This document shows positions 8,641 through 18,174 of a stretch of 27,968 nt of DNA, in pieces. Every line of letters starts with the position of its first letter. Within the stretch, counting starts at the first letter, position 1. Where the stretch lies: NCBI GenBank assembly GCA_003427395.1, contig BFEA01000221.1, positions 1,190,272 to 1,218,239 of the forward strand, written 5' to 3'. The stretch comes from Chara braunii. Its lineage: Eukaryota > Streptophyta > Charophyceae > Charales > Characeae. Below the pieces are notes generated by a model. That model was given only the letters and a program-made list of their open reading frames with translations, was not told where the DNA came from and ran no database searches. The position numbers and the translations under genes were made by a program.

Positions 8641-9377
8641 ATAACCTCCATAAATGCAGAAAATATCTTTTATTTATTTTTTGGTAAATCGACAAAAAAA
8701 AGAATGTCGCTTCATATTGTTGGTTGTCGAAATGGCGAGGGATCAAGTCCTTCACTACCCTGCAAACCATATGGGCAATAGATCTTCCTTTTCTTTCGGT
8801 AAATCGGCAAAAGAAAAATGTCACATGGGATTATCAGATCCTCCATTTCCCTACAAACCATATTCGAAATTTTTTATTTTATTTTTTTGGTAAATCGGTG
8901 AAAACGAAATCTCACATAGAATTATATATATTTTTTATTTTCTTAGTAAATCAGAAAAAAATAAAATTTACATGGGATTATTAGTTGCCGAAATGGCAAG
9001 CGATCATCTTTCTCATTCCCTTACAAACCATATGAGGAATCATGTTCTTTTTTTTTCGGTAAATCGGCGAAGAAGGAATGTCACTTGGGATTATTGGTTG
9101 TCGAAATGACGAGGGATCAAGTCCACCATTCCCCTATGAACCATATAGGGAATATATATATATTTTTTCTTTCGATAAATTAACAAAAACAAAATGTCAT
9201 ATATTGGATTAGATCTCTTGTATTTTTTCAGTAAATTACCGAAAAAGGGATGTCACCGGGGATTATTGTCTGTCAAAATGGCGAGGGATCGAATCTTTTA
9301 TTCCCCTACAAACCATATCGGGAATAAAACTTTTTTTTTTTCTTCGATAAATCAATAGAAGAAAAAAAAAAAAAAGG

Positions 9378-9379
<2 letters not shown>

Positions 9380-9453
<74 letters not shown>
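9380..9453 (+). repeat. (TA)n microsatellite
   Basis: About 74 bases of uninterrupted TA inside one unit of the tandem array, replacing the usual T/A run. Confidence 0.95.
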
Positions 9454-9456
<3 letters not shown>

Positions 9457-9620
9457 GTAAATCAGCAAAAAAAATGAATATCACGTGGAATTATTGGTTT
9501 TCCAAATGATGAGGGATCAAGTCCGCTATTCCCCTTTTAACCATATGAGGAATAAATCTTTTTTTTTATCGGCGAAAAAATAATCCCAAATGAGATTACA
9601 TTTTATTTTTTTTTCTTTCA

Positions 9621-10216
9621 TTAAACCACCACTACCTCCGATCTTGTTTTTGTCGAGCCTGGCTTTCATAGCGCACCGAGTTTTACCGAGTCAGGGCAGT
9701 TTAACCAAGAAGGAACAAGTGGAAAAACAAAGAGGAAAAAGAAAAAGAACAAACATCCCTCGATAAAGGCTAGATACATTTTGTGAGGTGCACGTGTGAT
9801 TGTGCCCTTAGTGAGGACGTGTAGGGGACACACAAAGGGAAAAAAAAAAAAAAAACTCCCTTATGTTGCGATTGAGGGTGGATACAAATGCTACAGCATT
9901 CAGACAGTTATGTGCCACCCGTGAAATACTCCCTGCCTGGCTGGCAAGGCACTAAAACGACATGGGAACAAAATCAAAACACAACAAAAAAGCAAACCCC
10001 TTCCCCACATAGTGGTCAGATACATTCATCAAAGGTATCTGGAACTTCCACTCTCGTGAGGATCTTCCTCGACGTCCCTGGATTTGAATTTTCATTTTTT
10101 TTTCTTTTTTTCTTTTTTATTTCGTCGGCCACCAACCCTGCCCCGAGTCTCGTGTTTCAAGGAGTAGGCAACTAGATGGACTTCACGTTTGTCTGTGAAA
10201 GGTAGTGGTGGTTTAA
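9621..10216. mobile_element. Non-autonomous inverted-repeat transposon in a TTAA site
   Basis: TTAA followed by ACCACCACTACCT at 9621-9637 is mirrored exactly by AGGTAGTGGTGGT and TTAA at 10200-10216. The element proper is then 9625-10212 (588 bp), with 13-bp perfect terminal inverted repeats and a TTAA target duplication. It interrupts the surrounding tandem array. Removing it and one TTAA restores a normal unit (T run, then TTAAATCA where other copies have GTAAATCA, then ...AATGTCACATGAG). A TTAA target is typical of piggyBac-type elements, but the TIR is not the usual CCC start. Because the palindromic TTAA is shared, a 3-bp TTA or TAA duplication (PIF/Harbinger type) also fits. The interior has no transposase. 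Its longest frame (9888-10175) is T-tract derived. Confidence 0.7.
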
Positions 10217-11055
10217 ATCATATAAAAATTAATGTCACATGAGATTATTGGTTATCGAAATGACGAGAGACCGAGTACCCCATTCCCCTACAAACCTAAT
10301 GGAGCATACATTTTTTTTTTTTTGGGTAAATCGACGAAGAAGGAATGTCACTAGGGATTATTGGTTGTCGAAATAACGAGGTATCAAGTCCTCCATTCCC
10401 CTACAAACCATATGGGGAATATCTTTTTTTTTCTTTTCGTAAATCGATTAAAAAAAAAATTAACACGATTTTTTTTTTTATTACTTTTATAGTAAATCTG
10501 TGAAAAATAAATGCAACGGAGGATTATTGGTTTTCGAAATGGCGAGGGATTAAGTCTTTCCTTCCCCTACAAACCATATGGGTAATAAATCTTCTTTTGT
10601 TTCGGTAAATCTGCGAAAAAGGAATGTCACATAAAATTAGATTTTGTTTTCTTTTTTTAAGTAAATCAACGAAAAAGGAATATCATATAAGATTACATTT
10701 TGTTTGGGGAATAAATCCTTTTTTTTTTTTGGTAAATCGGTTTTGGTAAATCGTTTTTTTTTTTAAATAAATCAACAAAAAAGAAATATCTGGAATAAAT
10801 CCCCTACAACTCCCTCATTCCTCTACAAACCATATGGGGAATAAATGCTTTTTTTTTTTTTGGTAAATCGGCGAAAAAGAAATACCACATGAGATTAATT
10901 TTTTTTTTTCCAGTAAATCAACGAAAAAATGTGATATAAGGGATTATTGGTTGTCGAAATGGTGAGGGATCAACTCCCCCGTCCCCCTACAAACCATATG
11001 AGGAATAAATCTTCTTTCTTTTCCGGTAAATCAACAAAAAAAAAATGGTATATAC

Positions 11056-11270
11056 TCGGCAGGGATACGCCTCTCTAAGGGTGGTGATAGGCCTTTGGGC
11101 AGAGGTAAGTTATTCCTCACGCAATTCTATCATGTCATAGGGGTTCGTGAGAGGTGCGGCTGGTGCACTCGACTGGGGCGGCGAAAGCTCCCTTGCGAAA
11201 AAATCCTGCAAAATCCTACATGACGCGACTGGGACGGTCCCCCTGCGAGGCCGATGTGCTCGACGACATG
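11056..11270 (+). repeat. Dispersed two-hairpin element, copy 3
   Basis: This copy starts at AGGGATACGCC directly after the tandem array. Hairpin 1 can pair CCTCT with AGAGG (11070-11074, 11101-11105) and AAGG with CCTT. GAG|GTAAGT is at 11102-11110. Hairpin 2 is CTCACG/CGTGAG (11116-11121, 11146-11151) with an inner TCTAT/ATAGG. Similarity to copy 1 continues through GCGGCTGGTGCACTCGAC and ATGACGCG to GCCGATGTGCTCGAC. Hairpin 1 is weaker here than in the other copies. Confidence 0.6.
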
Positions 11271-11877
11271 ATCCTGGAAAAGGTGCAGTCCACGCTCTGG
11301 TCAGATTGGGTGGGAAAAAGCAGAGTCCGCTCCAAGAGATCAATTCCCCTGCATTTGGGATCATAGTGTAGGATTTACGAAAGCTAAGTCACCGGGCATT
11401 GTGATGGAGCCTTGGCTGATGGGGTCGAGGCCAGCGTAAATAGTAGTAAACAAAATCGCTGGGACACTATGGTTTAGGGGGATGGGAGGGTGCTTTGGTA
11501 ATGCCTGTAGTCTATATTCGTCAATATTAAGTCTGTAGGACTACGTGACCTGCATAGACCAAGATAGAAATCCACTAGGTAAGTCAAACAGTGATTTAGT
11601 ACCCAAGGACTAGGAATCTAAGTTAACATGGCGCTAGAATGGTGAAGAGGTCCAAGCGAGAGTACAAATCAATCCAGGCGGTCAGAACTCAAGTCATTTT
11701 TATTTCATGAATATATGGGATGTTGGACCCGGTTTCCAGGAGGTGCAGCTCCCCACAAATAGAAAATAACCATTGGGGCAAAAAAAAAAAAAAAAAAAAG
11801 GAAAAAAGGAAAAGCAAACAACAACGAGTGATATGTGTGTGTGTGTGTGGGAGGGAGAGAGAGAGGGGCAGAAAAAG

Positions 11878-11929
<52 letters not shown>

Positions 11930-12590
11930 AAACTATTAAAATGTTGGTGTGTTGTGGTGTGTGAGAGAGAGAGAGGGGGAGAGAGGGAAAAAAAAAAAAA
12001 AAAAAAAAAAAAAAAGAATAAATTAACCTCTCTCTCTTACTCTAACCTCTGCACGCCTTTCATAATTTCGCATATGAGAATGAATTTACCTCACAATGAG
12101 AGGAAATTCACTCTCTCTCTCTCTCTTTTAGGTTTTCTTTTTCGTTAGTTTTTCTTTTTTCTTTTCTACTTTTTTATAGATGAATGACGTTTGTTTTTTA
12201 TCGTTTTTCTCCAATTTTTGTCTTTTTTTATTGTAAAAGAAGGTTCAGAATACCAATGCTCGGGAACTCCAACCTCGACACAGTTCCGAATAACGGTTGG
12301 CTGAGGTTTGGAGTTAAACCATCAGTGCTTGGCCCGTATGTGGGCCGCGGGCCTTCCCCGTTAACGCGCCACAGTTTGGGGGTTTGGGGAAGGCGCGACA
12401 GTGCAATGGAGGAGGACGTGCGTGGGCCCACAAAAATGGGGCGAATAGACTGCAAGATGTCTTGGTGTTGTGCTACGTGGAAACGTTCGGAGGCTGAAGG
12501 TGACGAGGGGGAAAAGAAAAAAGAAAAGGAACTGCAACACTAATAGAAAACTGGTTTTTCATGAATGCCCCCCAGCCCTGCAACGTTAGC
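11271..12590. other. Non-coding stretch with long A and GA/GT tracts
   Basis: Long A tracts sit at 11780-11799, 11878-11932 (two interruptions) and 11988-12015, next to short GT and GA runs. The Lys-rich frames across them are artefacts. From 12240 to 12540 the sequence is of mixed composition, with unrecognised open frames on both strands. Confidence 0.6.
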
Positions 12591-13240
12591 ACTTTTTAGA
12601 ATGTATCCGACTATACTTCTGGGCATAATGGATAAATCTAAGGGCAATCACGTTCAGAGTTTAGTATCTCTTTTGCCCTTTGTTTTTTTTTGGGAAGCAG
12701 TATTTCGATTGTTATTGCTTCTGCTCTCCGTGAGCCACGGGGAGTATTTAATGCTTGCCAACGTTTCCAAGTCCACAACTTCACTGTGACGAGCACTTCC
12801 CATAATGTATCTGGTTGCACTTCGGTGCAGCAGAGGATGTATTTGAGCGCAATCACGTTTAGAGTTTTGTACCTTTTCTACCCTTTTTTTTTTTTTTTTT
12901 TTTTTTTTGGAAGTAGTATCACGACTGTTTGTACTTTTGCTCCCCGTGAGAGATGGGGAGCATTCAATGCGTACCAACCGTTTCTATTCCGGGGCTTCAT
13001 TGTGACGTAGCACTTTCCAGAATGCATCTGGTTGCACCAACGGATGTATCTGAGGGCAATCGCGTTCACAACTTTGTACATTTTTTCCCCTTTGTTTTTA
13101 TTTGTTTGTTTTTTTCCTTTTCAAGATTCTCGATTGTTTGTGCTTCGGCTTCCCGCCAGAGGCGGCCGCCAGAGGCGGGGAGCATTCAACGAGATTTTTC
13201 CGGATGGATATGGATGCACTATTGCCCAGGCCATTTTCAT
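12590..13240 (+). repeat. Three-copy tandem repeat, about 205-237-bp period, with a hairpin in each
   Basis: Shared blocks are AGAATGYATCTGGTTGCAC, GGGCAATCRCGTTCA, a T tract, GATTGTTTGTGCTTC, AGCATTCAATGC and CCAACSTTTC. The GGGCAATC-like anchor recurs near 12641, 12848 and 13055. At the same place in each unit is a hairpin: CCGTG-AGC-CACGG (12728-12740), CTCCCC/GGGGAG (12940-12960) and CTTCCCGCC/GGCGGGGAG (13149-13182, one T-G pair). The third copy's loop itself contains GGCGGCCGCC. The T tract is 26 bases long in copy 2. Confidence 0.75.
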
Positions 13241-13870
13241 GTACACGAGTGGAAACAAGAAAATTATCGTCGCTTTACATTACAGCTGCTGGCAGCAGGT
13301 CCAGAATAAGGGCGGTATCTGTACCAAGCATCAAATGTCCCATGCTGGTTCCCGCCCCCGGCAGACTCGGCAAAAATCGGCGCGCAGGGCATATTCAGGC
13401 TCGGCTTCAATAGTTGGGCCAAGTACTGGCTGGGTTATCCCTTTTCATTATCATTCTGGCCTTACGGGAACCTCGTTACAGCAGCTCCCCCATGTTCCCT
13501 TGTTGGGGCCTTGAGGCAACTGGAGAACCTGTTTTGAGCCTCTCCAAAAATTTAGGAGGCCGAGCTACGTAGATAAAATGAATAGGCGATGGGAGGCCTC
13601 CAAAAGGGGCCCGCGGCAGACAACTGGCATAGACTGGTACTTTGAGCATGCTTGTGGCTACCACAGGGTTCCCCGTAATATTGACTTACCGTGAGGGCAC
13701 AAGTGCGCTGCCCGCAGTTTGTATATGGTTGATTGATAAAGGAGGCGTTATTGGTGACGTTTAGAAGTAGGGTGAGACACATTTGTTACAAGTGTCGTTT
13801 CAACCTGTGCCCAAGCCTGCGCGCTTTCGGACTTCTCCGCCCTTGCCTTTGCCCCCTGTAGCATGCAAGT
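13241..13870. other. Mixed-composition stretch, no recognised gene
   Basis: The plus strand is open for 160 codons (13032-13514), but this frame starts inside the tandem repeat and changes character at 13200. The downstream part is not low-complexity (it includes GYGCTIAQAIF and HYSCWQQVQ), yet I do not recognise it and see no splice-bounded continuation. It might be a gene fragment carried by a transposon. Confidence 0.25.
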
Positions 13871-14112
13871 GGCAGTTATATAAAGAGTAGGTGTTATTTT
13901 TGAATAAAAGATCATGTTATTTTTGTGTGTATATATGTGTGTGTGTGTGTGTGAGAGAAAAGAGGTAGTCTTGTAGCATGGAGCACTTTAGTGTTGTGGA
14001 ACATTACGACATACTTTTATTGGTATGCTATTTAGGGTGTTTGTGTTTGTCGTTTGAGAGTGTTTATAATGTGTTTTAAAAGTTTTGGTTAGTTGTGGCG
14101 GGGTGGTGGTTG

Positions 14113-14158
<46 letters not shown>

Positions 14159-15110
14159 AAGAGAGAGGGAGAGAGAGAGAGGGTGAGAGAGATTTAAAGG
14201 TAAAGAGAGCATGAGCATGTGAGCGTTGTTTAGCACAAGGGCAATCGATATTTTTGATAAAATAGATATGGTGGAGAGGTGGCTGTAGTGCAAGGGTGTG
14301 GGTGTATGTGTGCGTGTGTATGTGTGTTTATGAGACAGAGAGTGAGAGAGAGAGATATACAAAGAGTAGGTGTTATTTTTAAATAAAATAGCATATTCTT
14401 TTTGGTGCATTGCATTTGGCTCTAGTAATCATTTTGTTGGTTGTTTGAGAAGTTTTGATGAATGGTTTAACATGTGTCAAAACGTGTGAGTATTTTGAAG
14501 TTTGTTTAGTTGTGGTATTGTAGAGGTAGTTTGTTTGTTGATGTTATTGAAAGAGTCATTTTTGTTGTGTTTCCGCACCAATAGATATGATAGGAGAATG
14601 TTATGAAAGGTGTGTGTGTGTGTATTTGTGTGTGTGAGAGAGAGAGAAAGATAGAGGGAGAAAGAGAGACGGTGAGAGAGATTTAGAGGTAGAGAGAGCA
14701 TGCAGCATACGAGCGGTATTTAGCACAAGGGCAATCGATATTTTTGATAAAGTAGATGTGGTGGAGAGGTTGTTGTAGTGTGAGGGTGTGGGTGTATGTG
14801 TATGTGTATGTGTACGTGTGTTAGTGAGATTAAGAGAGAAGAGAGAGAGGGAGATAGAGAGTAAGAGAGGGTTAAAAGAGACAGAGGGAGCAAGAAAAAT
14901 AGAAAGAAATCCTATAGCATGCAGCATGTCAGTGGTGTTTACGGCTGAATGGATTAAATTTTTAACATACCTTGATTTATTGTTGGTGTTGAGGTCAGTG
15001 GTCCTTGAATCTTGATCCAGAAGTCGTATATGTTTGTACTTGAATGTTATATATATATTTTGTGAATTAATGAATTGATTGTGTTCGACAAAGTAGATGG
15101 GTTGGAGAGA
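13870..15110 (+). repeat. About 489-bp repeat with compound GT/GA microsatellites
   Basis: A block running GAGAGAT, AGAGAGCATG, GAGCGT or GAGCGG, TTAGCACAAGGGCAATCGAT, ATTTTTGATAAA, TAGAT, GGTGGAGAGG occurs at 14190-14280 and again at 14679-14770. Both are preceded by (GT)n(GA)n and followed by GTGTGGGTGTATGTGTG. The motif GAGTAGGTGTTATTTTT at about 13888 and 14367 gives a further offset of about 480, and a diverged third end lies near 14910-15120. Adjacent minus-strand His/Thr/Ser-rich frames are artefacts. Confidence 0.75.
14115..14190 (+). repeat. (GT)n(GA)n compound microsatellite
   Basis: About 30 bases of GT pass directly into GA with minor interruptions. The equivalent tract in the next repeat unit is at 14611-14680. 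Confidence 0.9.
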
Positions 15111-15139
15111 CAGTTGTCGTGTGTGAGCGTGGTGTAATT

Positions 15140-15685
15140 TCATTGAGGGTATAAAAACAAAGTTCGTTATGAATGAATGCTTTATATAAAGGCATATTCA
15201 TTTGGGAAAAATCATTAATATGTGAAAGTGCACAATCGTATGAATTAGTTTGATGAGGTCCTTGTAAGATTGTCGTCGGTGCATTTTATAGCAAGCGTAA
15301 ACAATCTGTATGAGTGGATAGCCATTGTTTGATGTTTGAGAAAAATGTTGTATTAGTAATGGAAAGACTGTCATAATAATATATAGCGTGTGTTTGGAGA
15401 TTCAAACATTCAAGTGTCCAATGATTGTTGATTATATTTATTGGAATGAAGAAATGAGTAAGCGTTGTGAATGGTCGAAGTTCATTTCTTCTATTAATTT
15501 GTCGATCAACACAAGCGTAATCATATGTTGTTACACCTTGGTTGTATGTGAATGTATTTGCAATGAAGATAGTTGTCGTTTTATCCATTATTAGTTCAAC
15601 ATAACTGTTTATGGGTATATCTGTGAGCCAGAAGTGGTCATGTAAAGTAATGTATAAACATGATTCTGAATCGATTAATCATGTT
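15140..15685 (-). pseudogene. Ulp1/C48-type cysteine protease domain, one stop in frame
   Basis: Minus-strand translation gives, in order, FWLTDIPINSYVELI (the WLND-IN-Y substrate-side motif of Ulp1 proteases), FIPINIINNHWTLE with the catalytic His, YYYDSL with the catalytic Asp, then GPHQTNSYDC with the oxyanion Gln and nucleophile Cys (Cys codon 15232-15234), and a C-terminal FSQMNMPLYK. Order and spacing fit the C48 (SUMO-protease-like) fold, although the usual DCG is DCA. One frame carries everything, broken only by a TAA at 15286-15288 between the Asp and Cys regions. No start is assignable because an upstream stop lies near 15680. It follows the helicase relic on the same strand after about 450 bases of degraded sequence, so it was probably the C-terminal domain or a companion ORF of the same Helitron. 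Whether the stop is real or a sequencing error cannot be told here. Confidence 0.8.
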
Positions 15686-16149
15686 TTCATCTTCTGAATT
15701 TGCATTTGTTAGTTATGTAATAGATAAAGATGAAGTGTGAAGGATTGATTATGTAGTTTTGGAATGTATCGTTGATGATTTGTTTGGTGTTGTAGAAATA
15801 TTTTTTAAAGAAGAATTTATATACAAACATTCGTTTGTGTTGTCTGAATGAGTTATTATGTTTGAATCATCCGTCAAACAAATGAAATTTGACATATTAA
15901 CTTTGTCTTGAATTATTTGAGAAATTATTGATTGTTTTTCTTTTGTTTGGGTTAGTATTGTTCATTGTTGTAATGATGTTGTGTTCAATTGGATGTTAAT
16001 TTTATTTGAATTTTATGATAAAGGTATATGTTAGAACATGTTTTGTATGAATTGAGATTCGAGTAATTTTTGTGCAATGTTTCTGATTCTGTCATCTTCA
16101 CGTAATATATTTTCATCAGGTTTGAAGAATTTTGTAAATTATTTTGTTA

Positions 16150-17690
16150 ATGGTTTGAGGGTTGTGAAAGCATGACGATTTATGACACGAGATACTGCAA
16201 TGTATCCTTATTGGGGAACTTTTTTTTTTTTCTTTTTTCTGATGTTGATAAAGCTTTCCAATCTGCAAGAATTATTAAGGTCAAGGTTTTTTCTTGTACT
16301 TTATCTAGTGTGGATGCGATTGCTGAAATGAATGGAAATTGTTTTGGATATAATGTGCATGTTCGTTGTGGTGAAAATGGAATGCATGGTAATGATACTT
16401 GTACTGAACGTTTTAAACGTTCATAGAAAACTGGGTAAATGTCTATGGGTAGGTTAACTTTAGATGAATATGAAAATAAATCAAAGTCAGTTCTATTTTG
16501 TATGCGAACGAATGCAAGTTGAGAAGTTGATTTGGAGAAAACACATAAATATGTGTTGCATTATCATAAATAAGTCGAAATTGTGTTTTTGGATTAAATT
16601 GTAATGAATGTAAAAACTCAAATGTATCGTTTGCACTACCTCTGTTAGGGTCAATGTTTTTGGTGAATACAATTGGCATAGCTTCCTACCTTGTTGTCTG
16701 GCAACGATATTATAAAACGAATATCATTTTTGTTTTTATTTTTGAATGATTTTCCAAAATCAGCGACGACACATATTGGGTAACAATTTTCAAGTAATTG
16801 TTTGGTCAAATTGTTGTGTATATGAATGAATGATGTTTGTACGATTGTCATTATCTGGTGTGACACATATGGGTGTTTTGGTAGTTTCTGTTGATTTTAA
16901 TGATTGAGTAGTTTGTTGTGTTTGAGACGAATGCATTCGTGAGTTTATCATCTCGATAAACGCATCTGTCCAGATGTCTTTGCGAGCTTTGGAGCATCCA
17001 CACCCAAAGTAGGATCTGATATGAAACGAACATTTTCATCTAAGATAAGGATTGTTTTGAAAAGTCGATAAAGTTTGAATCCTTCCTCATCAAATATAGT
17101 ATATATTTGTTTCATTGTTGGTTCTTCGTATAGCGGTCTACGTATAACTGGTGGCATTTGAAACCAATCGCCTGATATAATAATATGTAATCCACTAAAT
17201 GGTAAATCTATTTTTTTTTCGTTGCGTAATGCTAGATCTGACTTGACTATTTAATTTTTGTTAATCATGCTGATTTCATCAATTATAAGTAGTTGAAGTT
17301 CTGAAGAAAAGTTTGGAATACCTTTAAAATTTGCATTACGTTGTTCGAAGGTCTGTTCTTTTTCAAAGTTATGCATGTCAATCCAACTATGAATTGTGGT
17401 GCCATAAATTGCGACTGCTGTTTTTCAAGAGAACATTGTTTTTGTAATTGCCTTTGGTTTTTCCCAAGCATTGCAAAAAACTTGTAAAGCTGCAATGACA
17501 TGTGACTTTCCTGTTCAGCAATTCCCTTCTCCTGTTAAAAACATTAAAAGTTGTTGTTTTTTAATATTTTTTTTAATTTCATCCAATGTTATATGTTGTG
17601 GTTTATTTTTATGTTCTATTTAATTATTCCATGTTTTCAAAAGACTTGATGCAGCAAGAGCAAAAGATGTATATTGTTTTCGTGTAAGTT
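16150..17690 (-). pseudogene. PIF1-family helicase domain of the Helitron protein
   Basis: Motifs in order: LTRKQYTSFALAASSLL (start), Walker A MFLTGEGNC*TGKSHVIAAL with a TGA at 17515-17517 inside it, AIYGTTIHSW, Walker B LLIIDEISM (DE at 17275-17280), GDWFQMPPV (17151-17171), ILDENVRFISDPT, then after a frameshift ARKDIWTDAFIEMINSRM and PICVTPDNDNRT, after another frameshift AMPIVFTKNIDPNRGSAN, and a worn motif VI FPFISAIASTLDKVQEKTL (about 16343-16285). Further stops are TAA 17621-17623, TGA 17425-17427 and TAA 17251-17253. This is the ATP-dependent 5'-to-3' unwinding module used in Helitron transposition. Confidence 0.9.
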
Positions 17691-18174
17691 AAAATTGTCT
17701 TGATATATCTGGTATTGTAGAATTTTTTTTTTTTTTTTTTGAAATCTTATTAAATTGTTGTAGATATTTGTGGTTGATGGTTGTAAAGCATTTGTTAGTA
17801 ATTTTACTCTTGTTAGTTGAGGTATACTAAGCCAAGGATGAATTTCTTGGAATTGTAATGAAGATTCATTAGTATTGGTAAGGTTGTGAGTTTTTGCCAT
17901 GCATGTAAAGTAGAAATGTAAGTGAAAATTTGAGTTTTTAATGTATCTGATAATGATTTCTTTTGTTGATTTATATTTTTGTATGTTTTGGATGTCTTTT
18001 TTGTTGTACCTATCATGAGTGTATGATATGGAAGTAATTTGTGTTTGTTAAATAGTTGTGAAGTAGGAATTATGGAAAAATGAATAAAGATTGTTTAGTG
18101 TTTTTTGTTGAATTTTCTGTTTCATTTCTAAAATCTATGTTCTCAGGATTATAAAAATAGAAATCATCATAATT

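Larger units (their letters stand above)
8641..11050 (+). repeat. Tandem array of about 100-150-bp units, roughly eleven copies
   Basis: The unit reads: T run, GGTAAATCGGCGAAAAA, AATGTCACATGGGATTA, TTGGTTGTCGAAATGGCGAG, GGATCAAGTCCTCCATTCC, CCTACAAACCATATGGGGAA, TAAATC. The CCTACAAACCATAT anchor recurs near 8758, 8849, 9020, 9131, 9301, 9531, 10291, 10395, 10563, 10821 and 10983, with partial units between. Each unit can form two hairpins: the T run plus CG against CG plus the A run, and ATTCCCC/GGGGAAT around the conserved 12-nt loop. Reduced or wobble versions of the second stem occur in several copies. The array is split by an insertion at 9625-10212. No coding potential. Confidence 0.85.

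Noticed and set aside
11720-12148. 142-codon Lys-rich ORF
   Set aside because: Made almost wholly of A tracts and GA/GT microsatellite.
13032-13514. 160-codon plus-strand ORF
   Set aside because: Begins inside a tandem repeat and T tract; the second half is complex but unrecognised and lacks splice or start context.
14601-15143. 180-codon minus-strand ORF rich in His, Thr, Ser and Leu
   Set aside because: Translation of GT/GA microsatellites and the surrounding 489-bp repeat.
16172-16426. 84-codon plus-strand ORF
   Set aside because: Shadow of the PIF1 helicase C-terminal region, which reads on the minus strand.
17150-17582. Non-standard genetic code explaining in-frame stops in the helicase
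   Set aside because: TAA, TAG and TGA replace several different residues, and frameshifts are present too; ordinary pseudogene decay suffices.
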